In this document: positions 15,335-24,458 of the stretch, one piece after another | Layout of the letters: each line of letters begins with the position of its first letter | Position numbering within the stretch: position 1 is the stretch's first letter | Source of the DNA: Chondrinema litorale | GTDB taxonomy: Bacteria > Bacteroidota > Bacteroidia > Cytophagales > Flammeovirgaceae | Assembly: GCF_026250525.1 (NCBI RefSeq) | Contig: NZ_CP111044.1 | Span: 62,001-126,000 of the forward strand | Direction of reading: 5' to 3' | Length of the DNA: 64,000 nucleotides | Notes under the pieces: model-generated | Seen by the model: the letters and a program-made list of their open reading frames with translations, nothing else | Told to the model about the DNA's origin: nothing | The model's database searches: none | Made by a program: the position numbers and the translations under genes

Positions 15335-16279
15335 ATGGCAGCAAAATTTAAAATAGTTGGCAAACTGCCTTTTATTTCCAAAAAGGAGGTGAGCCAGACT
15401 AAAAACTTTGACAAACTCATGTCGCGGATGGAAGCCGAAAAAGTGCCTGAAAGTGTTTGGTCGGGCAAGAGATTAACAGCAATGATACTAGCAGGTGTTT
15501 TGGTGGTTTCTTTGGGTGTAGGTATTACGGTTTATCAGTTAACGGGGGACAGTGAGCAGTTAACAGATAACAGTGGACAGTTATCAGTTAGCAGAGAGCA
15601 GAGAGCAGATAACAGTAAAAATGGTGCAGTAAACAATGATCAAAAAGCGGTGATCAGTGAACAGGAAACAGTTAGCAGAGAGCAGGTATCAGATAACAGT
15701 GAACAAGAAAAAGTTGTCAGTGATCAATTAACTTTGGACAAAGAGGAATTTCAAGTTAGTGATAACTCTTTGGAAATAGAAGAAATAGTATCTAATAAGC
15801 TAAAAAGTGAACAGACTAAAACTGCTGAAAATCTCGAAAATAAAGGACTAGCAAGTATTGCATCTAATAGTAATTCGAAGATTAATAAAACTGAAAATAC
15901 TTCTGGAATGTATGATGAATCATCATTAGAGCTGGAAGCAGAATCTGATCATCTTTCCGATGAGCAAACAACAGTATTGGACTACGAAAAAGCGCAACCA
16001 ATTGTCGGGTTTGATTCGCTTTACAGTTATTTTGCTAGTGCCATTAATTACCCCGATAGTTTACGGCCTCAGCAAGTCTATGGCAAAGTAGTAGTTGAAT
16101 TTGTTATCAACAAATCGGGCAAAGCTGAGCAGGTAAAAGTGCTTGAAAGTTTGCATCCGGATTTAGATAAGGAAGCTGTTCGGGTAGTTAAGCAAATGCC
16201 CAACTGGACACCAACTAAAGTTTATGGGGAGCCAATCGCTTCTAAAATGAGTATTCCCATCACATTCCAATTAAAATAA
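15335..16279 (+). CDS. Anti-sigma-type membrane protein with C-terminal TonB domain
   Basis: The protein has 314 residues. A basic cytoplasmic tail (1-46, including FDKLMSRMEAEKVPESVW) precedes one transmembrane helix (about 47-68). A low-complexity periplasmic linker (about 70-215) follows, then a TonB C-terminal domain (about 220-314: INYPDSLRPQQVYGKVVVEFVINKSG, then VKVLESLHPDLDKEAVRVVKQMPNW, then SMSIPITFQLK). The N-terminus resembles the short sigma-binding tails of anti-sigma proteins, and the position directly after the sigma gene supports that role. The TonB domain could contact a receptor or the neighbouring secretion proteins. The linker's first part is built from repeated DNA (about 15540-15730). 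An alternative is a plain energy transducer. Confidence 0.72.
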   Translation: MAAKFKIVGKLPFISKKEVSQTKNFDKLMSRMEAEKVPESVWSGKRLTAMILAGVLVVSLGVGITVYQLTGDSEQLTDNSGQLSVSREQRADNSKNGAVNNDQKAVISEQETVSREQVSDNSEQEKVVSDQLTLDKEEFQVSDNSLEIEEIVSNKLKSEQTKTAENLENKGLASIASNSNSKINKTENTSGMYDESSLELEAESDHLSDEQTTVLDYEKAQPIVGFDSLYSYFASAINYPDSLRPQQVYGKVVVEFVINKSGKAEQVKVLESLHPDLDKEAVRVVKQMPNWTPTKVYGEPIASKMSIPITFQLK

Positions 16280-16303
16280 TTACCAAAAATATCGCATCTG
16301 ATC

Positions 16304-18799
16304 ATGAAAAAAACAGCATTTATTTTTTATATCTTATGGCTAAGCATTGCCTTTTTTAAACTCCAAGCACAGATTTTTAACCCAATAGATTTTTTACAAT
16401 TTCCGAAGCTTAGTAATCCAGAAATGGTTTGGGCAGACTTAAGCAACAATGGTTTTCAAGATGCGATTATCTGTGGTGTAGATTCTACTGGTATGCAAAG
16501 CATTTTTATATTAAGCAATGCCAAAGATTCGATCGAAATTGTTCCTTCACTCCTGCCCGCTTTGGTTAATCCAAAGTTCAGTTTGGCTGATATAAATCAC
16601 GATGCTTTTCTCGATGTTTTTATCTCAGGAACAGATTCTACAGGAACTTACAGAACAGAGGTTTGGGAAAACCAAGGAGAGTTAAATTTTACACCTTCTT
16701 CAATTAGCATCACTGGTTGGCAATCTGCAACGAGTATGTGGGTAGATTTAGATTGGAATGGTGATTATGATTTAGTGATGAGTGGAGTTGATGAAACGGG
16801 CAATAATCAATTCAAAATTTATAAAAATACCTCAGGTAGTTTTGAGGAATTAGAACCAGAAATTCCGGCTCTAGCAAACACGAGTTTTGAGCAGTTAGAT
16901 GCAAACAGAAACGGTTATAGAGATTTGCTGATTACCGGAACTGATAGTTCAAATAATTATAAAACCTATCTGCTTTTAAATAATCAAAACTTCGAGTTTC
17001 AAACAGAAGAAATTGAAACTGATTTTGGAGGAAGTGAAATCAATGTGGGAGACATCAATCACGATGGTTTTTCAGACATTATTCTTTCAGGTAAAACCGC
17101 AACCAGAATCACAGAAACCAGAATTTACCTCAATACAAATTCAGGCAGTTATGAGCTTTATGAAACTTTAAATAACTGGCAAGCTCATGAGCTACTCATA
17201 GCAGATCTAGATAAAGATGGTTTGGCGGATATCTTTTTTGCAGGCATAGATGAAAACGATGAACACAAAACTGCCATCTATCAATACGATTCAGTAAGCA
17301 TTACTCCTGCCTACATTTTGCTTGATACGCTTTTGCCTTCAGCTTCTAAAGCTGCTTTAAGTGATGTTGACCTTGATGGTGATTTAGATGTTTTTTTGTT
17401 CTCAGAAAATGCAGATAGTACCGGAATTTATATCAATGATTTCAAAGGGAAAAACTATGCACCTGCGACACCATACAATCCGTTTGCGATTGCAATTCAC
17501 GGTAAAACACTATTTTCTTGGTTAGCAAATTACGATGATCTTACTGCAAGAGAAGTTTTAACTTATGAGCTTTTTGCAGGCACTAGAGAGTATGGAGTCG
17601 ATTATGTTTCGCCATATTTCCATACAGAAGGTGGAGTTAGAAAAATGACTGCTCATGGCAACATTGGTCAAAACAATTTCTTTACGCTTAATAAGCTGAT
17701 TAGTGGTCGGGTATTTTGGGGTGTGCAACCAGTAGATAATTCATTGGCAAATAATGCATCTAACAATTCCATTTGTACTGGCAATGTCTTGTACGATTGT
17801 GTAGATATTGAATTGAAAGATACGCTGCTTTGCTTTGGTAATTCACTGCAACTTGTCGATCCGATTGAAGATAAAGAAGCCATTTGGTTTTCTGTGAATC
17901 AGGGTTACCTCGGCACCTTCGATACACTCAACATTTCTCTTGCTGCTGATGATACGATTTTCTATGTAGTTCCTAATGATTTAGACTGTGCTTTAGCAAC
18001 TTCTTGGAGTATCAAAATTTTAGAACAGAGAGAGAATATATCTTTAGGAAACGATACAACAGTTTGCGAAGGTGAAGTGCTCACTTATCAAGTCCCAGAA
18101 GGTGAATGGACTGAGATTAGCTGGCTTTCTGAATCACAAGGTGAACTTAGTACTGAGAACGAAATCACTTTTGAAGTTTTTGAAAACGATCAATTGATTT
18201 TAATTACAAAAGATAGTGCAGGTTGTGTGTTTTCAGACTCTGTTTTAATCAAATTGTTTGAAACCACAGCCTATGCATCTGAAGATACGACAATTACTGA
18301 GGGAGAAAGTGTGAAATTAGCCGCTTTAAACGCTTTAAGCTATTTATGGAGCCCAAATTACGCAATTGATGATGTAAATTCCTCTACACCCACGATTTCG
18401 CCTTTAAATACAACTGAGTACATTGTGACAATGCTCGATTCTACAGGATGCACAGTGATTGATACAGTTTTGGTTACGGTAGAAGGTTCAATTGCCACTG
18501 CACAAGTATTTATACCCAACTTGTTTACACCCAACAACGATGGCAACAATGACGCTTTCAGACTGTATGGTTTAGAAAATGTAAATAGCATTTCTTTTCA
18601 GATTTATGATGCACAAGGTAATCAGGTTTTTGGTTCTGATAATATTGGCACTTTGCAGCATACAGGCTGGGATGGTAGTAAGTCTGGTAGAACTCTAAAA
18701 AATGGAACATACTTCTGGCGATTGAACGGGGAATATCAAAATGGTGAGCCGATACTTTTTGAAGGAAAACAAGAAGGTTTTATTACCCTACTCCGATAA
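16304..18799 (+). CDS. Secreted FG-GAP/VCBS protein with type IX (type B) C-terminal sorting domain
   Basis: The protein has 831 residues. A signal peptide ends about FFKLQAQ (residue 23). Residues about 30-380 hold FG-GAP/VCBS-like repeats with Ca-binding-type loops (ADINHDAFLDVFISG, VDLDWNGDYDLVMSG, GDINHDGFSDIILSG, ADLDKDGLADIFFAG, SDVDLDGDLDVFLFS), probably a beta-propeller. Ig/PKD-like segments follow (about 490-730). The last 90 residues match the gliding-motility-associated C-terminal domain (VFIPNLFTPNNDGNNDAF, then FQIYDAQGNQVF, then GWDGS and LKNGTYFWRL), which targets proteins to T9SS. The next gene is a PorP/SprF protein, the usual partner of type B sorting domains. It is predicted to be surface-anchored or released. 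Confidence 0.88.
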   Translation: MKKTAFIFYILWLSIAFFKLQAQIFNPIDFLQFPKLSNPEMVWADLSNNGFQDAIICGVDSTGMQSIFILSNAKDSIEIVPSLLPALVNPKFSLADINHDAFLDVFISGTDSTGTYRTEVWENQGELNFTPSSISITGWQSATSMWVDLDWNGDYDLVMSGVDETGNNQFKIYKNTSGSFEELEPEIPALANTSFEQLDANRNGYRDLLITGTDSSNNYKTYLLLNNQNFEFQTEEIETDFGGSEINVGDINHDGFSDIILSGKTATRITETRIYLNTNSGSYELYETLNNWQAHELLIADLDKDGLADIFFAGIDENDEHKTAIYQYDSVSITPAYILLDTLLPSASKAALSDVDLDGDLDVFLFSENADSTGIYINDFKGKNYAPATPYNPFAIAIHGKTLFSWLANYDDLTAREVLTYELFAGTREYGVDYVSPYFHTEGGVRKMTAHGNIGQNNFFTLNKLISGRVFWGVQPVDNSLANNASNNSICTGNVLYDCVDIELKDTLLCFGNSLQLVDPIEDKEAIWFSVNQGYLGTFDTLNISLAADDTIFYVVPNDLDCALATSWSIKILEQRENISLGNDTTVCEGEVLTYQVPEGEWTEISWLSESQGELSTENEITFEVFENDQLILITKDSAGCVFSDSVLIKLFETTAYASEDTTITEGESVKLAALNALSYLWSPNYAIDDVNSSTPTISPLNTTEYIVTMLDSTGCTVIDTVLVTVEGSIATAQVFIPNLFTPNNDGNNDAFRLYGLENVNSISFQIYDAQGNQVFGSDNIGTLQHTGWDGSKSGRTLKNGTYFWRLNGEYQNGEPILFEGKQEGFITLLR

Positions 18800-18817
18800 T
18801 ATTTAGCCGACCTACTT

Positions 18818-20515
18818 ATGCTTTCATTTTTAAAAACTCCTGATATGTTTCTGTCAAAAACTGGTTTACTTATTTTAATTCTGTTGATGATTACCTGTAT
18901 TGATTTACAAGCACAATATCAGAATTTTTCACAGTACAATTTTTCACCAGACAGAATTAATCCTGGCAGATTCATAAAGAAAGATGAAGCAGCTTTGCGA
19001 GCAGTTTACAGAACTGTAAATACCAATTTGAATATGAATCTTAACACCATGTATGCTTCAGGTTCTTACCCATTAGGAATCGTCAGTTCTGAGTCAGGTT
19101 GGGGCGCAGTCACTTTCTCTGTTTTTGATGATGCAACTACACAATCGGGATTGTTCAAAACTACCGAATTAAATCTGGGCTATACGCATGTTTTGCAAAT
19201 TGGTAAGTATCAGACTTTGAGTTTTGGTATTTCCACCAGATATACAGACAAGGGAATCGATCTCAATAATTACACTACTGGCTCGCAATATTTGCAAGGT
19301 GATGGCTTCGATCCGTCTATCGATTTAGGTGAAAATGTAGATGATTTCCAGTCGAGATATTACAGCATTGCCGCGGGGATTTACCTCAAAGGAATTGATC
19401 TAATTGACAAAGCCTACTTTATGGGTATTTCTCTGTATGATGTGAATCAACCTAACGAATCTGTTTTAGCAGGTGAAAGCAGTATTCCTTTTACTTTACA
19501 GTTTGAAGCAGGTTATCACATCTACGACGAATTGCATTACGCCATCATTCCATCGCTTTTGTATACCAGAAGTGGAGGTACAGATTTGCTTAATCTTGGT
19601 TCTGCGTTTCAGTATAGACCCAATGATGTTAAAACCTTAGAATTGCAAACCAGATATAAAGTGGCCAAGGCTGTGGTGTTGGGTTTGCAGTATCATACTC
19701 CTCAATTTTCTGTTGGCTTTAGTTACGATTTACCTACTAGTGCTAGAAGTGATATTTTCAGTAATGCTTTTGAAATTGGTGTAGAAATTAGGAAAAGTAT
19801 TCTTCCGAACCGAAGTCTAAAAAGTAAAGAGGATGAGGAAGATAATAAGAAAAACAGAAAGAAAAAGCGGAAAAAGAACAAGAAATCTAAAAAGAAAAAA
19901 ACTCAGGAAAAGCTAAATAAAAAGAAAAGCAAACAAGTACCTGCTATTAGAGAAAATACATCTGAAACAAACATCACTGAAGAAGAAATTTCAGAAACAG
20001 ATTTTGTGGAAGATGAAGAAAATATTCCAAATAATCGAGAAGAGCAACTACAAGATACTAATGCTTTAGTAGTACCAAGTGTCAATATTAGGGATACAGA
20101 TTCTTCAAAAACAAAGATTGAAAATGAAGTAAACATTCAGGTAGGAGAGATTGAAGACGAAACGCCAAATTTAATTCAAAAAACTGGAGAGGTTTATTTC
20201 GATTTTAACACAACTTCTCTGAATAATGATGCTAAACAAATTCTCGATAGCTGGATTACTGAATTGGCAGCAAACGACTTTCTAAAATTGATCATTATCG
20301 GCCATACAGACAATGTGGGTTCTAAAGATATCAATCAACAGATTTCTATACAAAGAGCCAATTCGATTAAATCTTATTTAGAAGATGCTGGTATTAGTAA
20401 TAGCAAAATTTCTGTAAAAGGAAATGGAATGGCTAAGCCTGCATATGAGAATACAAATGAAACTGGAAGAGCAAAAAACCGAAGAGTCGAATTAATTTTA
20501 ATTAAAGTAGAGTAG
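18818..20515 (+). CDS. PorP/SprF-family T9SS membrane protein fused to OmpA domain
   Basis: The protein has 565 residues; Met10 (18845) is an equally good start, as it begins the signal peptide ending IDLQAQ. Residues about 33-325 are a PorP/SprF-type barrel (YQNFSQYNFSPDRINPGRF, and a strand pattern to the end). A very basic K/R/N-rich linker (about 330-375) and an acidic stretch follow. The C-terminal OmpA domain (about 450-565) shows VYFDFNTTSL, IIIGHTDNVGSKDINQQISIQRA and GRAKNRRVEL, including the Asp and Arg that bind diaminopimelate in peptidoglycan. PorP/SprF proteins capture type B T9SS cargo at the surface, here most likely the protein encoded 18 nt upstream. The OmpA tail would tie the complex to the cell wall. 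Confidence 0.88.
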   Translation: MLSFLKTPDMFLSKTGLLILILLMITCIDLQAQYQNFSQYNFSPDRINPGRFIKKDEAALRAVYRTVNTNLNMNLNTMYASGSYPLGIVSSESGWGAVTFSVFDDATTQSGLFKTTELNLGYTHVLQIGKYQTLSFGISTRYTDKGIDLNNYTTGSQYLQGDGFDPSIDLGENVDDFQSRYYSIAAGIYLKGIDLIDKAYFMGISLYDVNQPNESVLAGESSIPFTLQFEAGYHIYDELHYAIIPSLLYTRSGGTDLLNLGSAFQYRPNDVKTLELQTRYKVAKAVVLGLQYHTPQFSVGFSYDLPTSARSDIFSNAFEIGVEIRKSILPNRSLKSKEDEEDNKKNRKKKRKKNKKSKKKKTQEKLNKKKSKQVPAIRENTSETNITEEEISETDFVEDEENIPNNREEQLQDTNALVVPSVNIRDTDSSKTKIENEVNIQVGEIEDETPNLIQKTGEVYFDFNTTSLNNDAKQILDSWITELAANDFLKLIIIGHTDNVGSKDINQQISIQRANSIKSYLEDAGISNSKISVKGNGMAKPAYENTNETGRAKNRRVELILIKVE

Positions 20516-20555
20516 GTAGGGGAAATTTCCCTTGCCTATCTTTCTTCCTTTTTAA
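20514..20555 (+). terminator. Probable terminator of the sigma-TonB-T9SS operon
   Basis: AGGTAGGGGAAA pairs with TTTCCCTTGCCT (two G-U pairs) directly after the stop codon, followed by a pyrimidine/T-rich run. The tight loop makes the inner pairs unlikely to form. Confidence 0.5.
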
Positions 20556-21058
20556 AGCTTTATCTAGCATTTTTAATTTCAATATAAATATGTCTAAATA
20601 AATTTGATTAGACCTCAATAACAAAGTGCAAAATTGATTAATTCGCCATTTGTAGCTTAAAATCTAGAATAATTTAATTTTACGCACTCTATTCTCTAAT
20701 TTCTTCAATATAATTTCAAAAAACACACACTGAGTAAAGTACAAATTGCTATTAACCTCTTCAGTTTATTTCTGATAGGCTCAATCATTTATGATTAAAA
20801 TTTGAAATAGTTGAATTTAAAAAAGAAAAAATTACGAAAACCATAATTCAACAGTCGGATATTTGATTTTTATTAAGCAAAATATAAAGTTTGGGTATGA
20901 TGCAGATCTGCTTATTTTACATACTACCAATTATTAATTACATAAATTAATATTCTTTCCATCCAGTAATTTTTACAACCTGCACGAAGAATTACTAACC
21001 CACGATTGCCTCCAATCAGGTGATTTGTTTTTTATCATTTATTAAATGCAATTTTGAT
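20516..21058. other. Gene-free region, 543 bp
   Basis: Past the terminator the sequence is very AT-rich with stops in all frames. It presumably holds the promoter for the gene at 21059. I see no repeats, RNA gene or clear motif. Confidence 0.5.
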
Positions 21059-22219
21059 ATGAAATCACTACTTCTAACTTTTTGTGTTTTGCTTAGCTAT
21101 TGTACTTGGGCTCAAGATGATGATTCGAACATGTACAAAGCAGATGAAAAAGCGATAATAGAAACTTTAAATAAAGAGACAGCTGCTTACGAAAATAGAA
21201 ATTTTGACGAATGGTCAAAATACTGGATTCATCAACCATATTCTGCACTTACTTACACTTTTACCAGAGGGTGGGAAGATGTAGAAAAAATGATGAAAAT
21301 GGCAATGGATAACGATCCGGATGCAATGACAAATTTAGAAGTAAAGAAAGATTTTAACATCAAGATTTCTGGTGATTTGGCTTACGCTACATTTAGAATT
21401 GATCATGTAAGTGAAGATGGAGAAGTAACTAGCACATCAAGAAGTTACAGAGTGTTGGAAAAAGAAGATGGTATGTGGAAAATGGTATTGGTTGATGGCT
21501 ACAATCAATCTATGGAGAAACACATTAGCATGAAAGCTTCTGAATTATTAGATAAAGTGATTAACTACTATGATCCTGAAAATGCTTGGGCAAGTTTTAC
21601 TGGAAGTATGAACTCGACTTGGCTAAGAGCAGATGGATCATCTGTAACAGAGCGATTTGATATTAGAAACCCTGATGATTTCTATCAATGTACAAGATTT
21701 GAAAATGGCAATATTGCTATTAAAGGGATGGAAGATGGAAATTACTTTGCATCACTCAATGGCATGGAAGACATCTCTGAAGATAATATGAATAAGTATG
21801 AGCTTACTGAAGATGCAACAAACATGTTTTATGCACACCATCGCCAACATTTCGCGCTTCCAATGGAGTTGAAAATGTCAGGAGCCAAGTTGAATGAAAA
21901 TATAGAAATCAGTAATATTAATGGAGCTAATTATTTTGTAATCACTTTCGTAGGTGAGAAAGATAAAGTGAATAATAAATATTACGAAGGTGAAACCAAA
22001 CTAGCTGTAAGACCAAATGATTTTTCATTAATGGGCACGCATTTTAAAGGAATGAATAATGGGGAGGAAATAATGTTTTATAGCAACTTTGAAGGTGAAA
22101 TTAATTTAAATAATTTAATAGTTCCTAGACATAAAGAAGTTTACAAATACAATCCAGAAACTGAAAAATATGAGTTTATGGGTTCAGATAATTTTTCAGA
22201 AATTATACTACCAAAATAG
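21059..22219 (+). CDS. Secreted protein with NTF2-like (SnoaL/DUF4440) domain and C-terminal lipoprotein-type domain
   Basis: The protein has 386 residues from the ATG at 21059, chosen because it begins a clean signal peptide (MKSLLLTFCVLLSYCTWAQ); an upstream ATG at 21020 would add 13 residues. Residues about 25-150 look like an NTF2-fold domain (EKAIIETLNKETAAYENRNFDEW, then SGDLAYATFRIDHVSEDG, then TSRSYRVLEKEDGMWKMVLVDG). From about 160 a second beta-rich domain starts at ASELLDKVINYYDPENAWASF, reminiscent of outer-membrane lipoprotein-carrier-like domains (DUF6503 type). No catalytic residues are evident. A periplasmic or outer-membrane location is inferred; function is unknown. Confidence 0.65.
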   Translation: MKSLLLTFCVLLSYCTWAQDDDSNMYKADEKAIIETLNKETAAYENRNFDEWSKYWIHQPYSALTYTFTRGWEDVEKMMKMAMDNDPDAMTNLEVKKDFNIKISGDLAYATFRIDHVSEDGEVTSTSRSYRVLEKEDGMWKMVLVDGYNQSMEKHISMKASELLDKVINYYDPENAWASFTGSMNSTWLRADGSSVTERFDIRNPDDFYQCTRFENGNIAIKGMEDGNYFASLNGMEDISEDNMNKYELTEDATNMFYAHHRQHFALPMELKMSGAKLNENIEISNINGANYFVITFVGEKDKVNNKYYEGETKLAVRPNDFSLMGTHFKGMNNGEEIMFYSNFEGEINLNNLIVPRHKEVYKYNPETEKYEFMGSDNFSEIILPK

Positions 22220-22238
22220 GCCATTTGAGTAAAATTAT

Positions 22239-22275
22239 AACACAGCCCACAGTTTTATTGGGCTGTGTTTTTTAT
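22239..22275. terminator. Bidirectional terminator between convergent genes
   Basis: A perfect 11-bp stem (aacacagccca / tgggctgtgtt) with a T-run on the plus side, between the NTF2-like gene and the CDF transporter, which converge here. Confidence 0.85.
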
Positions 22276-23210
22276 TTATTCATATATTGACATTTTGATT
22301 CGCAACTTTCCATCTGTATGGTAGGGTGTTGAATGTGGTAATTTGCCATTACACCTTCAACTTCAGTTTGCACATATTGATGTAATACTAATTGATCATC
22401 TTCTGTAACCAAGTGGAGGGTACAAACATGGTCGTTACCATCCAAAGTCCAAACATGAAGATTATGTATACTTCTCACTCCATTTATCTGAAGTAAATCA
22501 TTGCTCAGTTTTTTCATGTCTATACTTTCAGGTACAGACTGAAGCAAGACTCTTCCACTAGAAATTAGGTTTTTGGTAGCATTGTATCCAATAAAGCCAG
22601 CAATGCCAATTGCCAAAACAGGATCAATCCAGTACCAATGAGTGAAATAGATAATAACTCCACCAATTAGTACAGCCGCCCAACCCAATACATCTTCAAG
22701 CAAGTGCAACATAATGGCTTTGCTATTATGGTTATGCTCATGATTGTGACCATGTGCATGATGGTGATGAGCATGATCTTCTCCTCCAGAGTTTTTAATT
22801 TTGATAAAGGCAATTCCGTTAATAGCAATACCCAAAACAGCTAACAAAAGCATACCCTTACTGTTTACAACTTCTGGATTCATAAGTGCTTGAAAAGCAT
22901 TCACTAGCATAATTACAGCACCACCTAATAGAAACACAGACATACCTATTGCTGAGAGTAGCGAGAATCTTTTATATCCATAAGAGAATTTTTCATTCCC
23001 CTTTTTCTTCGAAATTTTTTCCAGCACAACTGCCAAACCTATGGCTAATGCATCAACAAAATCATGAAAAGCATCTGCGATAATTGCTGTGGAGTTAGTG
23101 AAAATTCCACCCACTACTTCAATTACAGAAAATATTGCATTGAGCCAAAAGGCGGTTGATAGTCCTTTTTCATGCGAATGATTATGCTGGTGTGAATGAT
23201 GATGTCCCAT
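22272..23210 (-). CDS. czcD: Cation diffusion facilitator, zinc/cadmium/cobalt efflux (CzcD-type)
   Basis: The protein has 312 residues. It exports divalent metals from the cytosol in exchange for protons. The N-terminus is His-rich (GHHHSHQHNHSHEK). Six transmembrane helices carry the metal-site motifs HDFVD in helix 2 (IIADAFHDFVDALAIG) and HLLEDVLGW in helix 5. A second His-rich loop lies between helices 4 and 5 (AHHHHAHGHNHEHNHN). The C-terminal cytoplasmic ferredoxin-like domain (about 215-300) includes VRSIHNLHVWTLDG. The Cys pair near the end (ESCESKC) could add metal ligands. It is monocistronic and convergent with the previous gene. Confidence 0.92.
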   Translation of the reverse strand: MGHHHSHQHNHSHEKGLSTAFWLNAIFSVIEVVGGIFTNSTAIIADAFHDFVDALAIGLAVVLEKISKKKGNEKFSYGYKRFSLLSAIGMSVFLLGGAVIMLVNAFQALMNPEVVNSKGMLLLAVLGIAINGIAFIKIKNSGGEDHAHHHHAHGHNHEHNHNSKAIMLHLLEDVLGWAAVLIGGVIIYFTHWYWIDPVLAIGIAGFIGYNATKNLISSGRVLLQSVPESIDMKKLSNDLLQINGVRSIHNLHVWTLDGNDHVCTLHLVTEDDQLVLHQYVQTEVEGVMANYHIQHPTIQMESCESKCQYMNK

Positions 23211-23304
23211 GATTGACTGGTTTATTTGACTATTTGATTAATTTTATACAAATAAACGAGGTAATATGTGGCAAATCAATGGAAAAGATAGAGTAAGTAT
23301 TGGA

Positions 23305-24162
23305 CTAATCGAGGTAAATGCTTTTAAATTGCAGTGCAGACATGCCTGTTTTGTTTTTGAAGAACCTAGAAAAGTAAGCATAATCTTGATAACCAAGTGC
23401 TTCTGCAATTTCTTTTACTGTTTTGTTTGAATGGAATAATAATCGTTTTGCTTCCAGAATGATTCGATTATGAATATGGTAACTTACAGAAAAGCCCGTT
23501 ATGTTTCTCACGCATTCATTGAGGTAGGGGAGGGAAAGGTTTAAAGCAGTGGCATACTCAGAAGGTTGTTTCATTTGGATAAAAGACTGACCTAATAATT
23601 TTTTAAAATCATTGGTGATAATTTCAGGTCGCGAATTATTCGTAATTAGTTTGTTATTTTCTTGAAATTGAGAAATAATAAAACCCAACAAAGCATTACA
23701 GTAACTACCTAAAAGTAATGCTTTCATTTTTTCACTTTTTCGTTTGTGAATTTCTAAACAAAGTGAGCTTGTATCTAATAGAACTTTTGCATCTTGTTCA
23801 TTCGGAACGATAGGTTTGGAGTGATGCATAATTTCTTCTATCAATTCCAGATAGGTTTTGTCTATCATCTCTTCTTTAAGCGAAACCAACATAATAGATG
23901 CCTGCTTAGCTGATAAAATTCTGTGCACCTGCCCGGGATATACATAGACGATAGCAGTTTTATCTATCACTTGCTTTTCAAAATCTAGCTCGACTTGTAC
24001 GCAGCCTTTTTCAATAATCATAAAAAGATGATAATCGTGCCGATGAGATTGATCAGCTTCTTTGCCAAAAGTAGATGTTTCAGAATCCATTCTATTCACC
24101 GCAATTCCATGAGTTACATTGTGATGTAGATGATTTACCGGAATGGACTCTTTTTTATGCAT
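23305..24162 (-). CDS. AraC-family transcriptional regulator
   Basis: The protein has 285 residues. A cupin-like sensory domain covers about 20-100 (HRHDYHLFMIIEKGCVQVEL, then VYVYPGQVHRIL). The double helix-turn-helix covers about 185-283 (PSEYATALNLSLPYLNECVRN, then VKEIAEALGYQDYAYFSRFFKNKTGMSALQFK), the standard AraC signature. It diverges from the PepSY/iron uptake genes across 296 bp and probably controls them, as AraC proteins often do for siderophore loci; this is inference from position. The coding sequence contains a half-copy (ATTTGGATAAAAG, about 23573-23585) of the candidate parS palindrome. Confidence 0.88.
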   Translation of the reverse strand: MHKKESIPVNHLHHNVTHGIAVNRMDSETSTFGKEADQSHRHDYHLFMIIEKGCVQVELDFEKQVIDKTAIVYVYPGQVHRILSAKQASIMLVSLKEEMIDKTYLELIEEIMHHSKPIVPNEQDAKVLLDTSSLCLEIHKRKSEKMKALLLGSYCNALLGFIISQFQENNKLITNNSRPEIITNDFKKLLGQSFIQMKQPSEYATALNLSLPYLNECVRNITGFSVSYHIHNRIILEAKRLLFHSNKTVKEIAEALGYQDYAYFSRFFKNKTGMSALQFKSIYLD

Positions 24163-24458
24163 AAGTTTTAATATTTCGATTTTCTTATAAAGCTAATTAC
24201 AAGAATTCGGATATAAAATTTCTAAGTGCTGAAGAATAAATCCTTGTTCATATACCTTCTTTAAAAATCTTCCTTTACACGGAAAAATGGATAAAAGCTT
24301 CTATTTAGGCTTATTTGGGTGTTTTTCTAGAATAAAACAAAGCAAATATTTTCATTAATGCTCCTTCTCCCACATATTTGCCATTATTTTTAATTAATCT
24401 AAATAAAATTAGATTTTAAGAGAAACTTAAATATCCATTTCGAAAAATAGAGATCACA
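24163..24458. promoter_or_regulatory. Divergent promoter region, AraC gene and PepSY/iron locus
   Basis: The 296 bp separate divergent genes. Near the PepSY side is a perfect inverted repeat, AATCTAA (24396-24402) and TTAGATT (24409-24415), a candidate operator. At about 24286-24300 lies AAATGGATAAAAGC, a 14-bp half of the palindrome seen at parB. Confidence 0.45.

Noticed and set aside
24396..24415. Firm call of a Fur box before the iron locus
   Set aside because: The inverted repeats at 24396-24415 and 26211-26227 differ from each other, and I have no reliable Fur consensus for this lineage, so they are listed only as candidate operators.
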